Below are positions 25,575 to 33,739 of a DNA stretch of 64,000 nt, in pieces (within the stretch, counting starts at the first letter, position 1; each line of letters begins with the position of its first letter). The notes under the pieces were generated by a model. That model was not told where the DNA came from. It worked only from the letters and a program-made list of their open reading frames with translations, and ran no database searches. The position numbers and the translations under genes are program-made. The stretch comes from SAR324 cluster bacterium (GTDB lineage Bacteria > SAR324 > XYD2-FULL-50-16). The stretch covers positions 1-64,000 of the forward strand of contig JANQGX010000064.1 of NCBI GenBank assembly GCA_028282885.1, read 5' to 3'.

Positions 25575-26253
25575 GGTTGAAGTTTTTGTCGATTCGAACC
25601 TGTACCTGCTCCCGATAGTTTCCAAAAAACTGAAAGTCGCAATAATTAACCTCGGTAACATTGGCGAGTAGTTGATTAAAACCCGGAATATTGGCCAGGT
25701 GTTGGGAGACCATTCGCTCTTGCTCCGTTGTCAGAATGGTTACCGCTGTCGCCAGGTGTATGCCATAGACCGCAACTTCGTTATACTCCAAATCGGGAGG
25801 CACCAGCATATTGTAAAAAACAATGGCGTTGTCATCACCGCTGTAATAACCGTTGATAATACCGTCTTCCGTTTTCAGTCGGGCCGGAATTATCATATGA
25901 CCCACCAGAAAACTGGCGTTGTCCTTCACCACAAACGGATTGATATTATCTTTGAAATTATTGAAGTGATAACCCGTGCAACTGTATCGTATCGTATCGT
26001 TATGGGTGATGATAAAAGCACCCAGGTCATCCTTGGAGTGGGAACAAAAATCTGCCAGCAGATGCAGGGGGGTTCTTTGGGGGTTCCTGTCGGCTATCTC
26101 AAGAAAAATCCCGTAATCAATCAATTCCTGATTCTTCACCTGGTGGTAGGCTTTGAAAATGGCAAGCTCTACCTGTTCCTCCACGGGGCATTTGCAGCTC
26201 AAAAGGGTATTTAAAATTGTTTCCAGTCCTCTCTTTTCAATCTGTATCTTCAT
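25567..26253 (-). CDS. Unknown soluble protein in the nickel operon
   Basis: I do not recognise this 228-residue protein. It begins MKIQIEKRG after AAGGAA, preferred over an ATG at 26277. It has no signal peptide or membrane helix. Visible features are a CKCP near residue 21, a His-containing HLLADFCSHSKDD near 66, long beta-like stretches in the middle (NGYYSGDDNAIVFYNML) and an aromatic C-terminus with YCDFQFFGNYREQ. Its position between the Nik transporter fusion and NicO, overlapping the latter by 8 bases, suggests it works with the transported metal complex. The Cys and His residues could bind metal, but that is speculation. Confidence 0.7.
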   Translation of the reverse strand: MKIQIEKRGLETILNTLLSCKCPVEEQVELAIFKAYHQVKNQELIDYGIFLEIADRNPQRTPLHLLADFCSHSKDDLGAFIITHNDTIRYSCTGYHFNNFKDNINPFVVKDNASFLVGHMIIPARLKTEDGIINGYYSGDDNAIVFYNMLVPPDLEYNEVAVYGIHLATAVTILTTEQERMVSQHLANIPGFNQLLANVTEVNYCDFQFFGNYREQVQVRIDKNFNHG

Positions 26254-26343
26254 CTTGATATTATTCCTTGAATTCAATCCGGACCGGTCTACCCGGGCGA
26301 ATTATTAATAATTTGGGGTTTGATCGACCGACCAATCCCTGTT

Positions 26344-28878
26344 TCAGGCGCTTTTCCTGCCATTTTTGTCGGGATCCAACAAATCCGGCTCTCTTACAGC
26401 ATCAACCAACGCCCGGGTGTATGGGTGAACGGGATTGTTGATGACGGTGTCCGATTCCCCTTCCTCAACTTGTACACCGTCTTTTAATACCAGCAGACGG
26501 TCACAAAAATGTCTGGCCAGTGCCAGATCATGAGTGATAAATAGGAATCCGACCTGGTATTTCGCCCTGATGGATTCCATCAGCCCCAGCATGCCCTGCC
26601 TCAGGGAGACATCCAGCATGGAAGTGGGTTCATCGGCAATGATGAATTTTGGTTTGTTGACGATGGCGCGTGCAAAGGATATCCGCTGACGCTGACCACC
26701 CGAAAGTTCCGAAGGGTTGCGATTCAGAAAATCATCCCCGGTTGGCAGATTAACCTCGTCCAAGGCTTCTCGAACCCGATTTTTGATGTTAGCAGTATGG
26801 GCCATTCCACTGATTTTTAGCGGTTCGCTGATCACATCCAGGATTCTCATACCATTGCGAATGGACTGGTAGGGATCTTGGAATATCAGGTGTAAATCCC
26901 GGAGTATGGCTTGTCTTTTAAAACTGCCAAGGGTGTGAAGGTGGGTACTATTAAAAATGATTTCACCTTGATCGGGTTGTTCCAACCCCATCATCAGCTT
27001 GGCCAGCGTTGTTTTGCCCGATCCGCTTTTCCCGATGAGTCCGACTATTTCTCCCTTGCGGATTTCGAAACTGACCGCACGGAGTGCCTTCACCTCTCTC
27101 TTTTGCCTGCCCGGAAAGCGACGACTCGCTCGGTATGTTTTGGATACATTGATCACCTGCATGAGAGGATCTGTTTTGTTGCCAACCAGCGGTCTCCGCC
27201 ACCTTTTTTCTTCCTTGAGACGGGGAAAACTCGCCAGGAGTCCTTTTGTGTAAGCATGTCGGGGGGCTTTCAACAGATTTTCCATACGCCCCTGTTCCAC
27301 CAGGCGACTCCTATACATTACAGCCAGACGATCAGCAAAACTGACTACCAGCGGCAGATCATGCGTGATAAAAACAACAGACAGGCTGAAGCTTTCCTTC
27401 AGTTTCACCAGCAAGTTGATGATCTCTTTTTGTATTAACACGTCCAGGCCGGTTGTTGGCTCGTCAGCAATCAACACTTCCGGATCGTTGGCAAGCGCCA
27501 TGGCCAGGACAATTCGCTGACGCATCCCGCCCGAGATTTCATGACTGTACGAATCAGCCCTTTCCCTGGGGATCTCAACCATGTCCAACAGCTCCAATGC
27601 CCGCTCTCCAGCCCTTTCGCTTGTTAAATCCTGATGGGTTTGAATCGCTTCCACAATCTGGTTTTTTATTGAAACCACCGGATTAAGCACACTCATTGCG
27701 TTCTGCGGAATAAACGCCAATCGTTTGCCCCTGAGCCGGTAAAATTCATCGGACGGGATCTTCAGCAAATCCTTCTCACCAAGGTAAACCGTCCCACTGG
27801 TGATTTCGCTGGGTGCTTTCAACAGGGAAAGGATTGCCATGGCAATCGTGGATTTGCCACAACCCGATTCACCGACAACCCCGATAATCTCATTTCTGTT
27901 CAAGGACAGGTTGACATTCTTGGCTGCAGCCAGGTGTTTTCCCTGCGAGTGATAAACCACACTCAGGTTATCAACCACCATGGCCTTGCCCTTGGGGTGT
28001 TGTCCGCCTTTTTTCCTCAACTTTCTGATGAATGACCCGTAAGGCTTGTATTCCATTCCCGCTTTCCCGCCCAGGGAGAAGCCGATGAAAGCAAACGAGA
28101 GTACTGCCAGTGCGATGCAGAATCCCGGGGGTAACACCCAGTAAAGCCAGGCGCCTGTCAGAAAAGCGGTTCTGGTATTGGCAAAAAAGAGAATGCTGCC
28201 CCAGCTTTTGATAATAGGATTTCCCAGACCCAGAAAGCTCAGGGAGGATTCAATCAAAATGGCACTCTGGGCAATGCGAATAAACTGGGGGATCACCAGG
28301 GGCATCAATTCGGGAAGGACATGCCTGAAGATTACCGATACCGATGAACTCCCCATGCAGATAGAAGCATCTATGTAATCCGTCTCCCTGATCTTCAACA
28401 CCTGGGATCTCAACTCCCTGGCAGATGGAGCCCACATCACCAGGGCAATTACAAAAATCTGGGTACCGATCCCCGGTCCGATGAACACTCCCAGGACAAT
28501 GACCAGGGGCAAAAAGGGCAAAGCCATCACCACGTCCACAATTCGCATCAGAATCGTATCCACCCTACCTCCAATATATCCTGAAAACAGGGCGACAGCA
28601 GTGGCCACCAGCGTGGCATAGAAGGCTGCGAACAGACCGACAAAAAGCGATGTCCTGCCCCCATAAAGCAGCTCGCTGAAGAGATCCTGTCCCATGTCAT
28701 TGCATCCCAGCCAGTGTGCGCTACTCGGCCTGGCAAACGGCGTGCAGGTTTGGGCATAGGGGTCAAACGGGGCTATCAGCGGGGCGAAAGCGCTTGACAG
28801 CAGCAACAATCCCAGGATAATCGTTCCGGCGATTAGAAATCGTTTGTCGGAGGTATATCTCTGTAAGAACCTTTTCAT
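26344..28878 (-). CDS. Triple fusion: NikC-like permease, NikD-like ATPase, NikE-like ATPase
   Basis: A single 844-residue frame encodes what is normally three genes. Residues 1 to about 285 are a DppC/NikC-type permease (SAHWLGCNDMGQDLFSELLYG, then five or six helices). The first ATPase follows (GESGCGKST, EISGGMRQRI, VLIADEPTTGLD), then a linker and the second ATPase (GKSGSGKTT, ELSGGQRQRI, FIIADEPTSMLD). All Walker and signature motifs look intact, so both sites should hydrolyse ATP. With the NikB-like permease upstream (stop codon two bases before this ATG) and the NikA-like protein downstream, the operon has a complete importer. Such triple fusions are unusual. Confidence 0.9.
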   Translation of the reverse strand: MKRFLQRYTSDKRFLIAGTIILGLLLLSSAFAPLIAPFDPYAQTCTPFARPSSAHWLGCNDMGQDLFSELLYGGRTSLFVGLFAAFYATLVATAVALFSGYIGGRVDTILMRIVDVVMALPFLPLVIVLGVFIGPGIGTQIFVIALVMWAPSARELRSQVLKIRETDYIDASICMGSSSVSVIFRHVLPELMPLVIPQFIRIAQSAILIESSLSFLGLGNPIIKSWGSILFFANTRTAFLTGAWLYWVLPPGFCIALAVLSFAFIGFSLGGKAGMEYKPYGSFIRKLRKKGGQHPKGKAMVVDNLSVVYHSQGKHLAAAKNVNLSLNRNEIIGVVGESGCGKSTIAMAILSLLKAPSEITSGTVYLGEKDLLKIPSDEFYRLRGKRLAFIPQNAMSVLNPVVSIKNQIVEAIQTHQDLTSERAGERALELLDMVEIPRERADSYSHEISGGMRQRIVLAMALANDPEVLIADEPTTGLDVLIQKEIINLLVKLKESFSLSVVFITHDLPLVVSFADRLAVMYRSRLVEQGRMENLLKAPRHAYTKGLLASFPRLKEEKRWRRPLVGNKTDPLMQVINVSKTYRASRRFPGRQKREVKALRAVSFEIRKGEIVGLIGKSGSGKTTLAKLMMGLEQPDQGEIIFNSTHLHTLGSFKRQAILRDLHLIFQDPYQSIRNGMRILDVISEPLKISGMAHTANIKNRVREALDEVNLPTGDDFLNRNPSELSGGQRQRISFARAIVNKPKFIIADEPTSMLDVSLRQGMLGLMESIRAKYQVGFLFITHDLALARHFCDRLLVLKDGVQVEEGESDTVINNPVHPYTRALVDAVREPDLLDPDKNGRKSA

Positions 28879-28880
28879 TT

Positions 28881-29858
28881 TTATCCCACAGTCACGCTTC
28901 GCCTTACCCGGGGATCAAGCAGGGGATATCCCAGATCGGCTATGAAGTTGGCCAACAGGATACTAATGGAGATGATCAGGAAACACCCCTGCAACAAGCT
29001 GTAGTCCCTTGCGATTACACTCTCGTAAATGGTATTTCCGATGCCCGGATAGGAAAAAACAGTCTCGATGATGGCTGCTCCCGCTATTAATTGACCCATT
29101 TCCAATACCGTATAGGTGTAAACCGGAAGCAAGGCATTCCGAAAGGCATGCTTAAAAACAACTGCTATCTCTTTGAGTCCCTTGGCGTGGGCCATCATTA
29201 CATAATCTTCTTCCATGGCCATGATCATGGAAGAGCGGGTGGTTAAAAACATTCTACCTGCATTTACCAATGTCAGGGTTAATACCGGAAGAAACAGGCG
29301 ATCCAAGACGCTGACAAAAAACTCAAATGATCCGGGTTCCGCTGAAATGGCGTAGGCGCCAAAGGAGGGGAACCACTCCAGGGTTGCCGAAAACAGGGTA
29401 ATCAGTAGCATGGCTATCCAGAAGGGTGGCAAAGATCCCATGAACATCACCGTTATCAGCGATCCAACGTCCTTGTTTCCTCCTCTTTTCCATGCGGCGA
29501 CAATCCCGAGCACCATACCGATCAGAACCGTGATGACCAGCGAAACGCCCATCACCAGCAGTGTCCAGGGCAGCCGACTGAGAACCACAGACCAGACAGG
29601 AAGTCCGTATATCAGGGACGTTCCCAGGTCTCCGTTAAAAATACCGGCGATGTAATGTTTAAACTGGGTAAGGACCGGCCGATCCAGTTTAAACTCAGCC
29701 AAAACATTGTTTCTCTCTTCATCGCTCATATTCTGGATATCCTCGCCCACCAGGTAAATGGCTGGATCACCGGGTGCAATCCTGGGCAGGGCAAAATTAA
29801 TACAGAGAATAATGAAAAAGATGAAAAGGTATTGTCCTACGGTTTTAAGATAGATCAT
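28881..29858 (-). CDS. DppB/NikB-type ABC permease
   Basis: This 325-residue inner-membrane protein has the family N-terminus (FFIILCINFALPRIAPGDPAI, about 14-34), six helices, and the EAA-like coupling segment HAKGLKEIAVVFKHAFRNAL near residue 232. It pairs with the permease part of the adjacent fusion protein to form the channel of a peptide/nickel/metallophore importer. Its start overlaps the end of the component-1-like gene by 14 bases, which ties the transporter to the nitrogenase-like genes in one transcript. Confidence 0.88.
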   Translation of the reverse strand: MIYLKTVGQYLFIFFIILCINFALPRIAPGDPAIYLVGEDIQNMSDEERNNVLAEFKLDRPVLTQFKHYIAGIFNGDLGTSLIYGLPVWSVVLSRLPWTLLVMGVSLVITVLIGMVLGIVAAWKRGGNKDVGSLITVMFMGSLPPFWIAMLLITLFSATLEWFPSFGAYAISAEPGSFEFFVSVLDRLFLPVLTLTLVNAGRMFLTTRSSMIMAMEEDYVMMAHAKGLKEIAVVFKHAFRNALLPVYTYTVLEMGQLIAGAAIIETVFSYPGIGNTIYESVIARDYSLLQGCFLIISISILLANFIADLGYPLLDPRVRRSVTVG

Positions 29859-31068
29859 GCAACCCTGTTTCCTTCAAATCTTCGTAGATAGGTTCTTCAA
29901 CCAGGAGTCCCGGATTCAAATACTCACTTCGCTTCAGTTTTTCAATCCAGTTTCCGTCTATCAGTGAGAAATCGTGTTTCCAGAACAGCCTGCTGGAAAC
30001 CGCCACATGGGGAATCGACAGATAATATAACCGTTCGATTTTATTGAAAAAACGCCTGTAAAGAGGATCGCCAAACACGACTTCAAATGAGTTATCCCGA
30101 ACCAACCTTCGCAGGTCGGACTCGGACTCAAGTCTGACATCCCCATCCTGCATGAAGTCTTCATCCATGGCAAAAAAAGAGGCCACCTTGATATTGGAAT
30201 AATCGGAATCAAAGTGAAGGGCTTCTCTCATGGAGTTAGCTTGCACCTGCTCCCCCAGGATCAAAATGGATTTGTCGTTTGCGTAGCCGGAAGCCGGTGT
30301 TACCGATTTCTTACCCAAAACCCTGCTGATGAATGCGGTGGATTGGCTTTCTCCAGCGGGAAGTCCCACGACATAAGGAATACCATGTTCCTGCTCCATC
30401 AGCCTTGCTGCTGCCAGACCGGACCAGGAGACAACTATATTCAAAGAAGCTGACAACGAACCGGAAACCTCCTCCAACCCTGAGCCCATGCCCCAGGTCG
30501 AGTTGATCCTGCATCCGTTAACTTCAAGCAGGTCTTTCAGATCTTTCAAAATCCGGCCGTTTCCGAAGTCCAGTGGTGTAGCTCCCAGGATGTTGACTCC
30601 GGACCGTTCGCCATCAAGATTCGGAATCAGCAGATTATTGGCAATAGCCAGGTTTGCCATGGAAATTCCGATTTCATAAGTTTCGATTCCGTTTGCATCG
30701 AAATAAAGGGTTGGCAGTTCCGTTTTTCGGGCTATTATTCCGGCGACGGCCTTATAGTCTGTCCCAATCACCATGGGTGCCGGACTCCCGATTATGGCAA
30801 TGAACTTCCGGTTCAGCTTCAGGGCTGCTTCCCTGACACGATTAATAAACTTGTCATCATCACCCAGGATGGCATCCATTTCCCTCAGTTCAGAGCTGAA
30901 GACAGCGCTGGAACTTCCGAACCAGCGGGGCTCATCATAGCAGGTAAAATTCCCTGTACATCCTCCTGCATCCTGAATCACGACCAATCCGTCCAGTTCA
31001 AACAAGACTGAACAAATACCGGAATAATCCGGTGCAAAGGGTGGCAGAATTTTCAAGAGACCTTTCAT
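29845..31068 (-). CDS. Nitrogenase component-1-like protein, small (NifK/BchB-like position)
   Basis: The 407-residue protein has the opening typical of component-1 beta-type subunits: YSGICSVLFELDGLVVIQDAGGC, with Cys19 and Cys37 where P-cluster or [4Fe-4S] ligands occur, and a further Cys43. The third position, occupied by cysteine in the partner protein, here reads GSPAPMVIGTDY without cysteine. No FeMo-cofactor ligand pattern is evident. The fold, gene order and lengths resemble the catalytic pairs of protochlorophyllide reductase, CfbD or NifEN rather than true nitrogenase. It probably forms a heterocomplex with the product of the preceding gene. The substrate is unknown. Confidence 0.82.
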   Translation of the reverse strand: MKGLLKILPPFAPDYSGICSVLFELDGLVVIQDAGGCTGNFTCYDEPRWFGSSSAVFSSELREMDAILGDDDKFINRVREAALKLNRKFIAIIGSPAPMVIGTDYKAVAGIIARKTELPTLYFDANGIETYEIGISMANLAIANNLLIPNLDGERSGVNILGATPLDFGNGRILKDLKDLLEVNGCRINSTWGMGSGLEEVSGSLSASLNIVVSWSGLAAARLMEQEHGIPYVVGLPAGESQSTAFISRVLGKKSVTPASGYANDKSILILGEQVQANSMREALHFDSDYSNIKVASFFAMDEDFMQDGDVRLESESDLRRLVRDNSFEVVFGDPLYRRFFNKIERLYYLSIPHVAVSSRLFWKHDFSLIDGNWIEKLKRSEYLNPGLLVEEPIYEDLKETGLHDLS

Positions 31069-31075
31069 CGTTTTC

Positions 31076-32386
31076 CTATATTACCAGCCCGGAGGCATAC
31101 ATTTTTCCCTTAAGGCAGCTCTTGTCTTCCAGCGCCTTTTCGATTTCTGACATCAGGTACTCGGTGGATTGAAATCCAAAGGGTTGGATTCCCATATCAA
31201 GGGGTACCGATTTCGTTCCCGAACAATAGTAAGCCGCATCAAATCCAATGGCCAAATCCGCTTCCAGTCCAATCTCCTGGAAATCGACCATCGAGGTATG
31301 GGCATTGGTATAAACCAGCAGGTTTGGTGCATGCTCTTTTAACCAGACGACATGTTTGCGATCGGCATCGATCACCATGTCGGCAAATACATAGGGAACT
31401 TCAAAACCGAACTCGGTCAGGGCACGCGCCACCTCAAAACTGCCACCATTAATCGATTGTCCGACTGCAATCCTCAACCGGCCATGCTGCCTGATCACTG
31501 CATTCACAGCTTCGAGGGCACTCTCCCGGAAATTGTCAATTGGCAGTTGCATTCCCAGTACGCTTTCCAGCTCCTTGTAAAGGGAGGTTACCGTCTCGAT
31601 ACCATAGGAATGGGGCATGGAATGACAGGGTATTCTCAGGTTCTTTTCCATCTCTGCGGCAGCCAATCTTCCGCCCGGTCTGATCAGCAGGTTCAGCGTC
31701 GAACCGGCCATTTCCAGGTATTCTTCGAATGTTCGACAGGTGGTCACATGCTTGACCTCCCCCATCCCGGACTTACGCATAAGCCAATGAAACTCGCTCT
31801 CTTTCATGACACCACCATAACTACCGATGATGTTGACAGCCTCACTTTTTTTACTGATGGGAGTCAAAAAACCGTATACCGCCTGTTGCACGGTAAATGG
31901 CGGTGGTGCTTTCCCATCCATGGTGATGGGATTCATATGACAGATTTTCACCGGAATCCCTGTTTCGTCTGACAGATCTTCAGCCAGACTCTCATAATCG
32001 GATGCCAGTAAAGTGTCGATACAGGTCGCACAAATCAGCAGTGATTTGATTTGGTCTCCACCTTCCCTGAAAATCTCCCTGGCCGCCTCGGGAATCTTGT
32101 CCAGATGCTGCCCGTTCACAATCTCCGATTCACTGATACAAAGAAAAAAGAGATTCTCCATGAAACCGTTCAGAATACCGGCAATGGCTCCATGTCTCCC
32201 GCAACCGCTGGGTGAAACAAACAGCATGGCGGATTCCGGCACCAGCAATCCAACCCTGATTATCCCCCAGTCTCCTGCACTGGCAGGGCAATAGCGCAGA
32301 CTATCTTCGGGCATTGTTCTCATTTTCCAACCGATCCCGGAACTCCCCAATTCCCCAATAGGTAATGAATAAGGTTCGTTATGCAC
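31076..32386 (-). CDS. Nitrogenase component-1-like protein (NifD/BchN-like position)
   Basis: This 436-residue component-1 homologue has candidate cluster ligands at Cys33 (RYCPAS), Cys62 (SPSGCGRHG, the usual HGPxGC position) and Cys119/Cys122 (ICATC), spaced much as in NifD and BchN. Between them is the usual alpha/beta domain. The residues that bind FeMo-cofactor in NifD cannot be recognised. It follows the Fe-protein gene with an 8-base overlap, so the order is H, D-like, K-like. The three proteins should form an ATP-driven two-component reductase. The nickel genes downstream suggest a metal chelate or tetrapyrrole as substrate, but this is inference. Confidence 0.84.
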   Translation of the reverse strand: MHNEPYSLPIGELGSSGIGWKMRTMPEDSLRYCPASAGDWGIIRVGLLVPESAMLFVSPSGCGRHGAIAGILNGFMENLFFLCISESEIVNGQHLDKIPEAAREIFREGGDQIKSLLICATCIDTLLASDYESLAEDLSDETGIPVKICHMNPITMDGKAPPPFTVQQAVYGFLTPISKKSEAVNIIGSYGGVMKESEFHWLMRKSGMGEVKHVTTCRTFEEYLEMAGSTLNLLIRPGGRLAAAEMEKNLRIPCHSMPHSYGIETVTSLYKELESVLGMQLPIDNFRESALEAVNAVIRQHGRLRIAVGQSINGGSFEVARALTEFGFEVPYVFADMVIDADRKHVVWLKEHAPNLLVYTNAHTSMVDFQEIGLEADLAIGFDAAYYCSGTKSVPLDMGIQPFGFQSTEYLMSEIEKALEDKSCLKGKMYASGLVI

Positions 32387-33161
32387 TTTTCACTCTCTCT
32401 TTTTCGTTGGTTTCTGCCAGAGAGGCTGCCAACATCTTGAAAATATTGGAAATGGAAGAGTCTATGTCACCCTCTATGACAGTCTTATTCTCTGTTTCCC
32501 AAGTTTGAATTTGCCCGTCCCGAGGTATATCACCAATCAACTCAACCCCGGCAGTTTCTGTAAAGGAGCGGACCAGTAGTTCCTCGTTCTCTATACCGCG
32601 CCGGTTGAGAATAACTCCCCTCAGACCGGCATATCCCCGCTCACGGAAATTGTCGATTGCTGTCATGATGTTGTTGGCCGCAATCAGGGACATCTTCTCG
32701 CCGGAGGTAACAATGATCGCCTCATCCGCATACCCACTTCGAAGAGGCATGGCAAAACCGCCGCAAACGACATCACCCAGCACATCAAAAAAAACAAAAT
32801 CGGGACGATATATTTCGTATGCTTTCAGGTCCTCCAGCAGGTCGAACATGGTAACAATTCCCCTCCCGGCACACCCAAGACCCGGTGTCGGTCCACCAGC
32901 TTCGATGCAAACGATACCGTTGTACCCCTCCACTGTGATCTCCTCCAGAGAGGCATGGCCCTTGTTCTCCTGCAATTTGGTCAAAACGGGGGGAACCGGT
33001 CTTCCACCGGTTAAATTGATAGTGGAATCGGCTTTGGGATCACATCCGATCTGCATCACCCTGTATCCCATTGTGGAAAGAGCGGCAGAGATCGAACTGG
33101 TGATCGTGCTCTTGCCAATCCCTCCCTTCCCGTACACTGCTATTTTTTTCATATCTGACAT
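32379..33161 (-). CDS. Nitrogenase Fe-protein-like (NifH/BchL/CfbC family) reductase
   Basis: The 260-residue ATPase has GKGGIGKST at 11-19, switch and cluster motifs GLGCAGRG (Cys97) and [10 protein letters not shown] (Cys133). These two cysteines per subunit hold the bridging [4Fe-4S] cluster of the dimer, so it is a working electron donor, not merely a ParA-like ATPase. It is slightly shorter than NifH. As first gene of the roughly 12.5-kb leftward operon it feeds electrons to the two component-1-like proteins that follow. No nif assembly genes (nifB, nifE, nifN, nifV) are in the window, which argues against nitrogen fixation. A TATACGAA motif lies about 97 bases upstream. Confidence 0.88.
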   Translation of the reverse strand: MSDMKKIAVYGKGGIGKSTITSSISAALSTMGYRVMQIGCDPKADSTINLTGGRPVPPVLTKLQENKGHASLEEITVEGYNGIVCIEAGGPTPGLGCAGRGIVTMFDLLEDLKAYEIYRPDFVFFDVLGDVVCGGFAMPLRSGYADEAIIVTSGEKMSLIAANNIMTAIDNFRERGYAGLRGVILNRRGIENEELLVRSFTETAGVELIGDIPRDGQIQTWETENKTVIEGDIDSSISNIFKMLAASLAETNEKERVKSA

Positions 33162-33256
33162 CCCATCGCTGTCTAATTACAAATCAGCACCCGTCTTTTT
33201 GGTACCGATGTCATTTGAATGAAGATAATTTCATATATTGATATTTTTATCTTTTA

Positions 33257-33270
33257 TTATACGAATTTTT
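33257..33270. promoter_or_regulatory. Candidate DtxR-type site TTATACGAATTTTT
   Basis: TTATACGAATTTTT, related to the TTTACGAAWTT motif found at other metal genes in the window, lies 96 bases upstream of the Fe-protein start. It would make the nickel/nitrogenase-like operon part of the same regulon. Confidence 0.35.
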
Positions 33271-33522
33271 AAATCTGTCAATGCCATATAAATAGCAAAA
33301 ACTTATGCCTTAAATAGAAATGAATTCATTGTACTGTTTTTTATGCCTATTATGTCAAAACACCAGGGTTTGGACATCTCCGAATGTATTGATGGCGAAC
33401 AATAGAGCACCATTTCAAAATAAGAAGGTTCCGCCACAGGTATTCGGAATATTAAGTATGATATTTCGCATATGGTAAACTACGACTAAGCTAAATCACC
33501 CTTTCTACTTCTACATATCTAG

Positions 33523-33672
33523 GACAAACAGGGCTCAAGGTGCGATTTTGCTCACTGTTTTCCGGAATGGTTACAATCGTCGTTCTTTTTTTACCCTGAA
33601 TCGTTAGATTTCATTCCCGAACATTACCTCGATATTGATGGCAAGGCTCCAATCAAGGGATATCGGAATTGA
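33523..33672 (+). pseudogene. Possible coding remnant, 49 codons, no start codon
   Basis: Between a TAG at 33520 and a TGA at 33670 one frame reads as protein-like sequence, including CDFAHCFPEW and YLDIDGKAPIKGYRN, in an otherwise AT-rich region. There is no ATG, GTG or TTG at its start. It may be the tail of a lost gene or transposase, or simply chance. I do not recognise the family. Confidence 0.2.
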
Positions 33673-33739
33673 CAAATATTGAGCAAATAAAAGATAGTGA
33701 GTTCAAAAAAGAAAAAACTATCCCCCAAAAAGCTAGTTT

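Larger units (their letters stand above)
33162..33739. other. Divergent intergenic region with operator motif and a possible gene remnant
   Basis: These 578 bases separate the nitrogenase-like operon from the CDF-SPFH operon. They are AT-rich and hold the candidate operator at 33257-33270, a possible coding remnant at 33523-33672, and a GATAGT/ACTATC inverted repeat around 33694-33723 just before the CDF gene. I see no intact gene. Confidence 0.5.

Noticed and set aside
32379-33161. Nitrogen fixation (true nifH)
   Set aside because: The component-1-like partners lack FeMo-cofactor ligands and no nifB, nifE, nifN or nifV is present, so I call it nitrogenase-like only.
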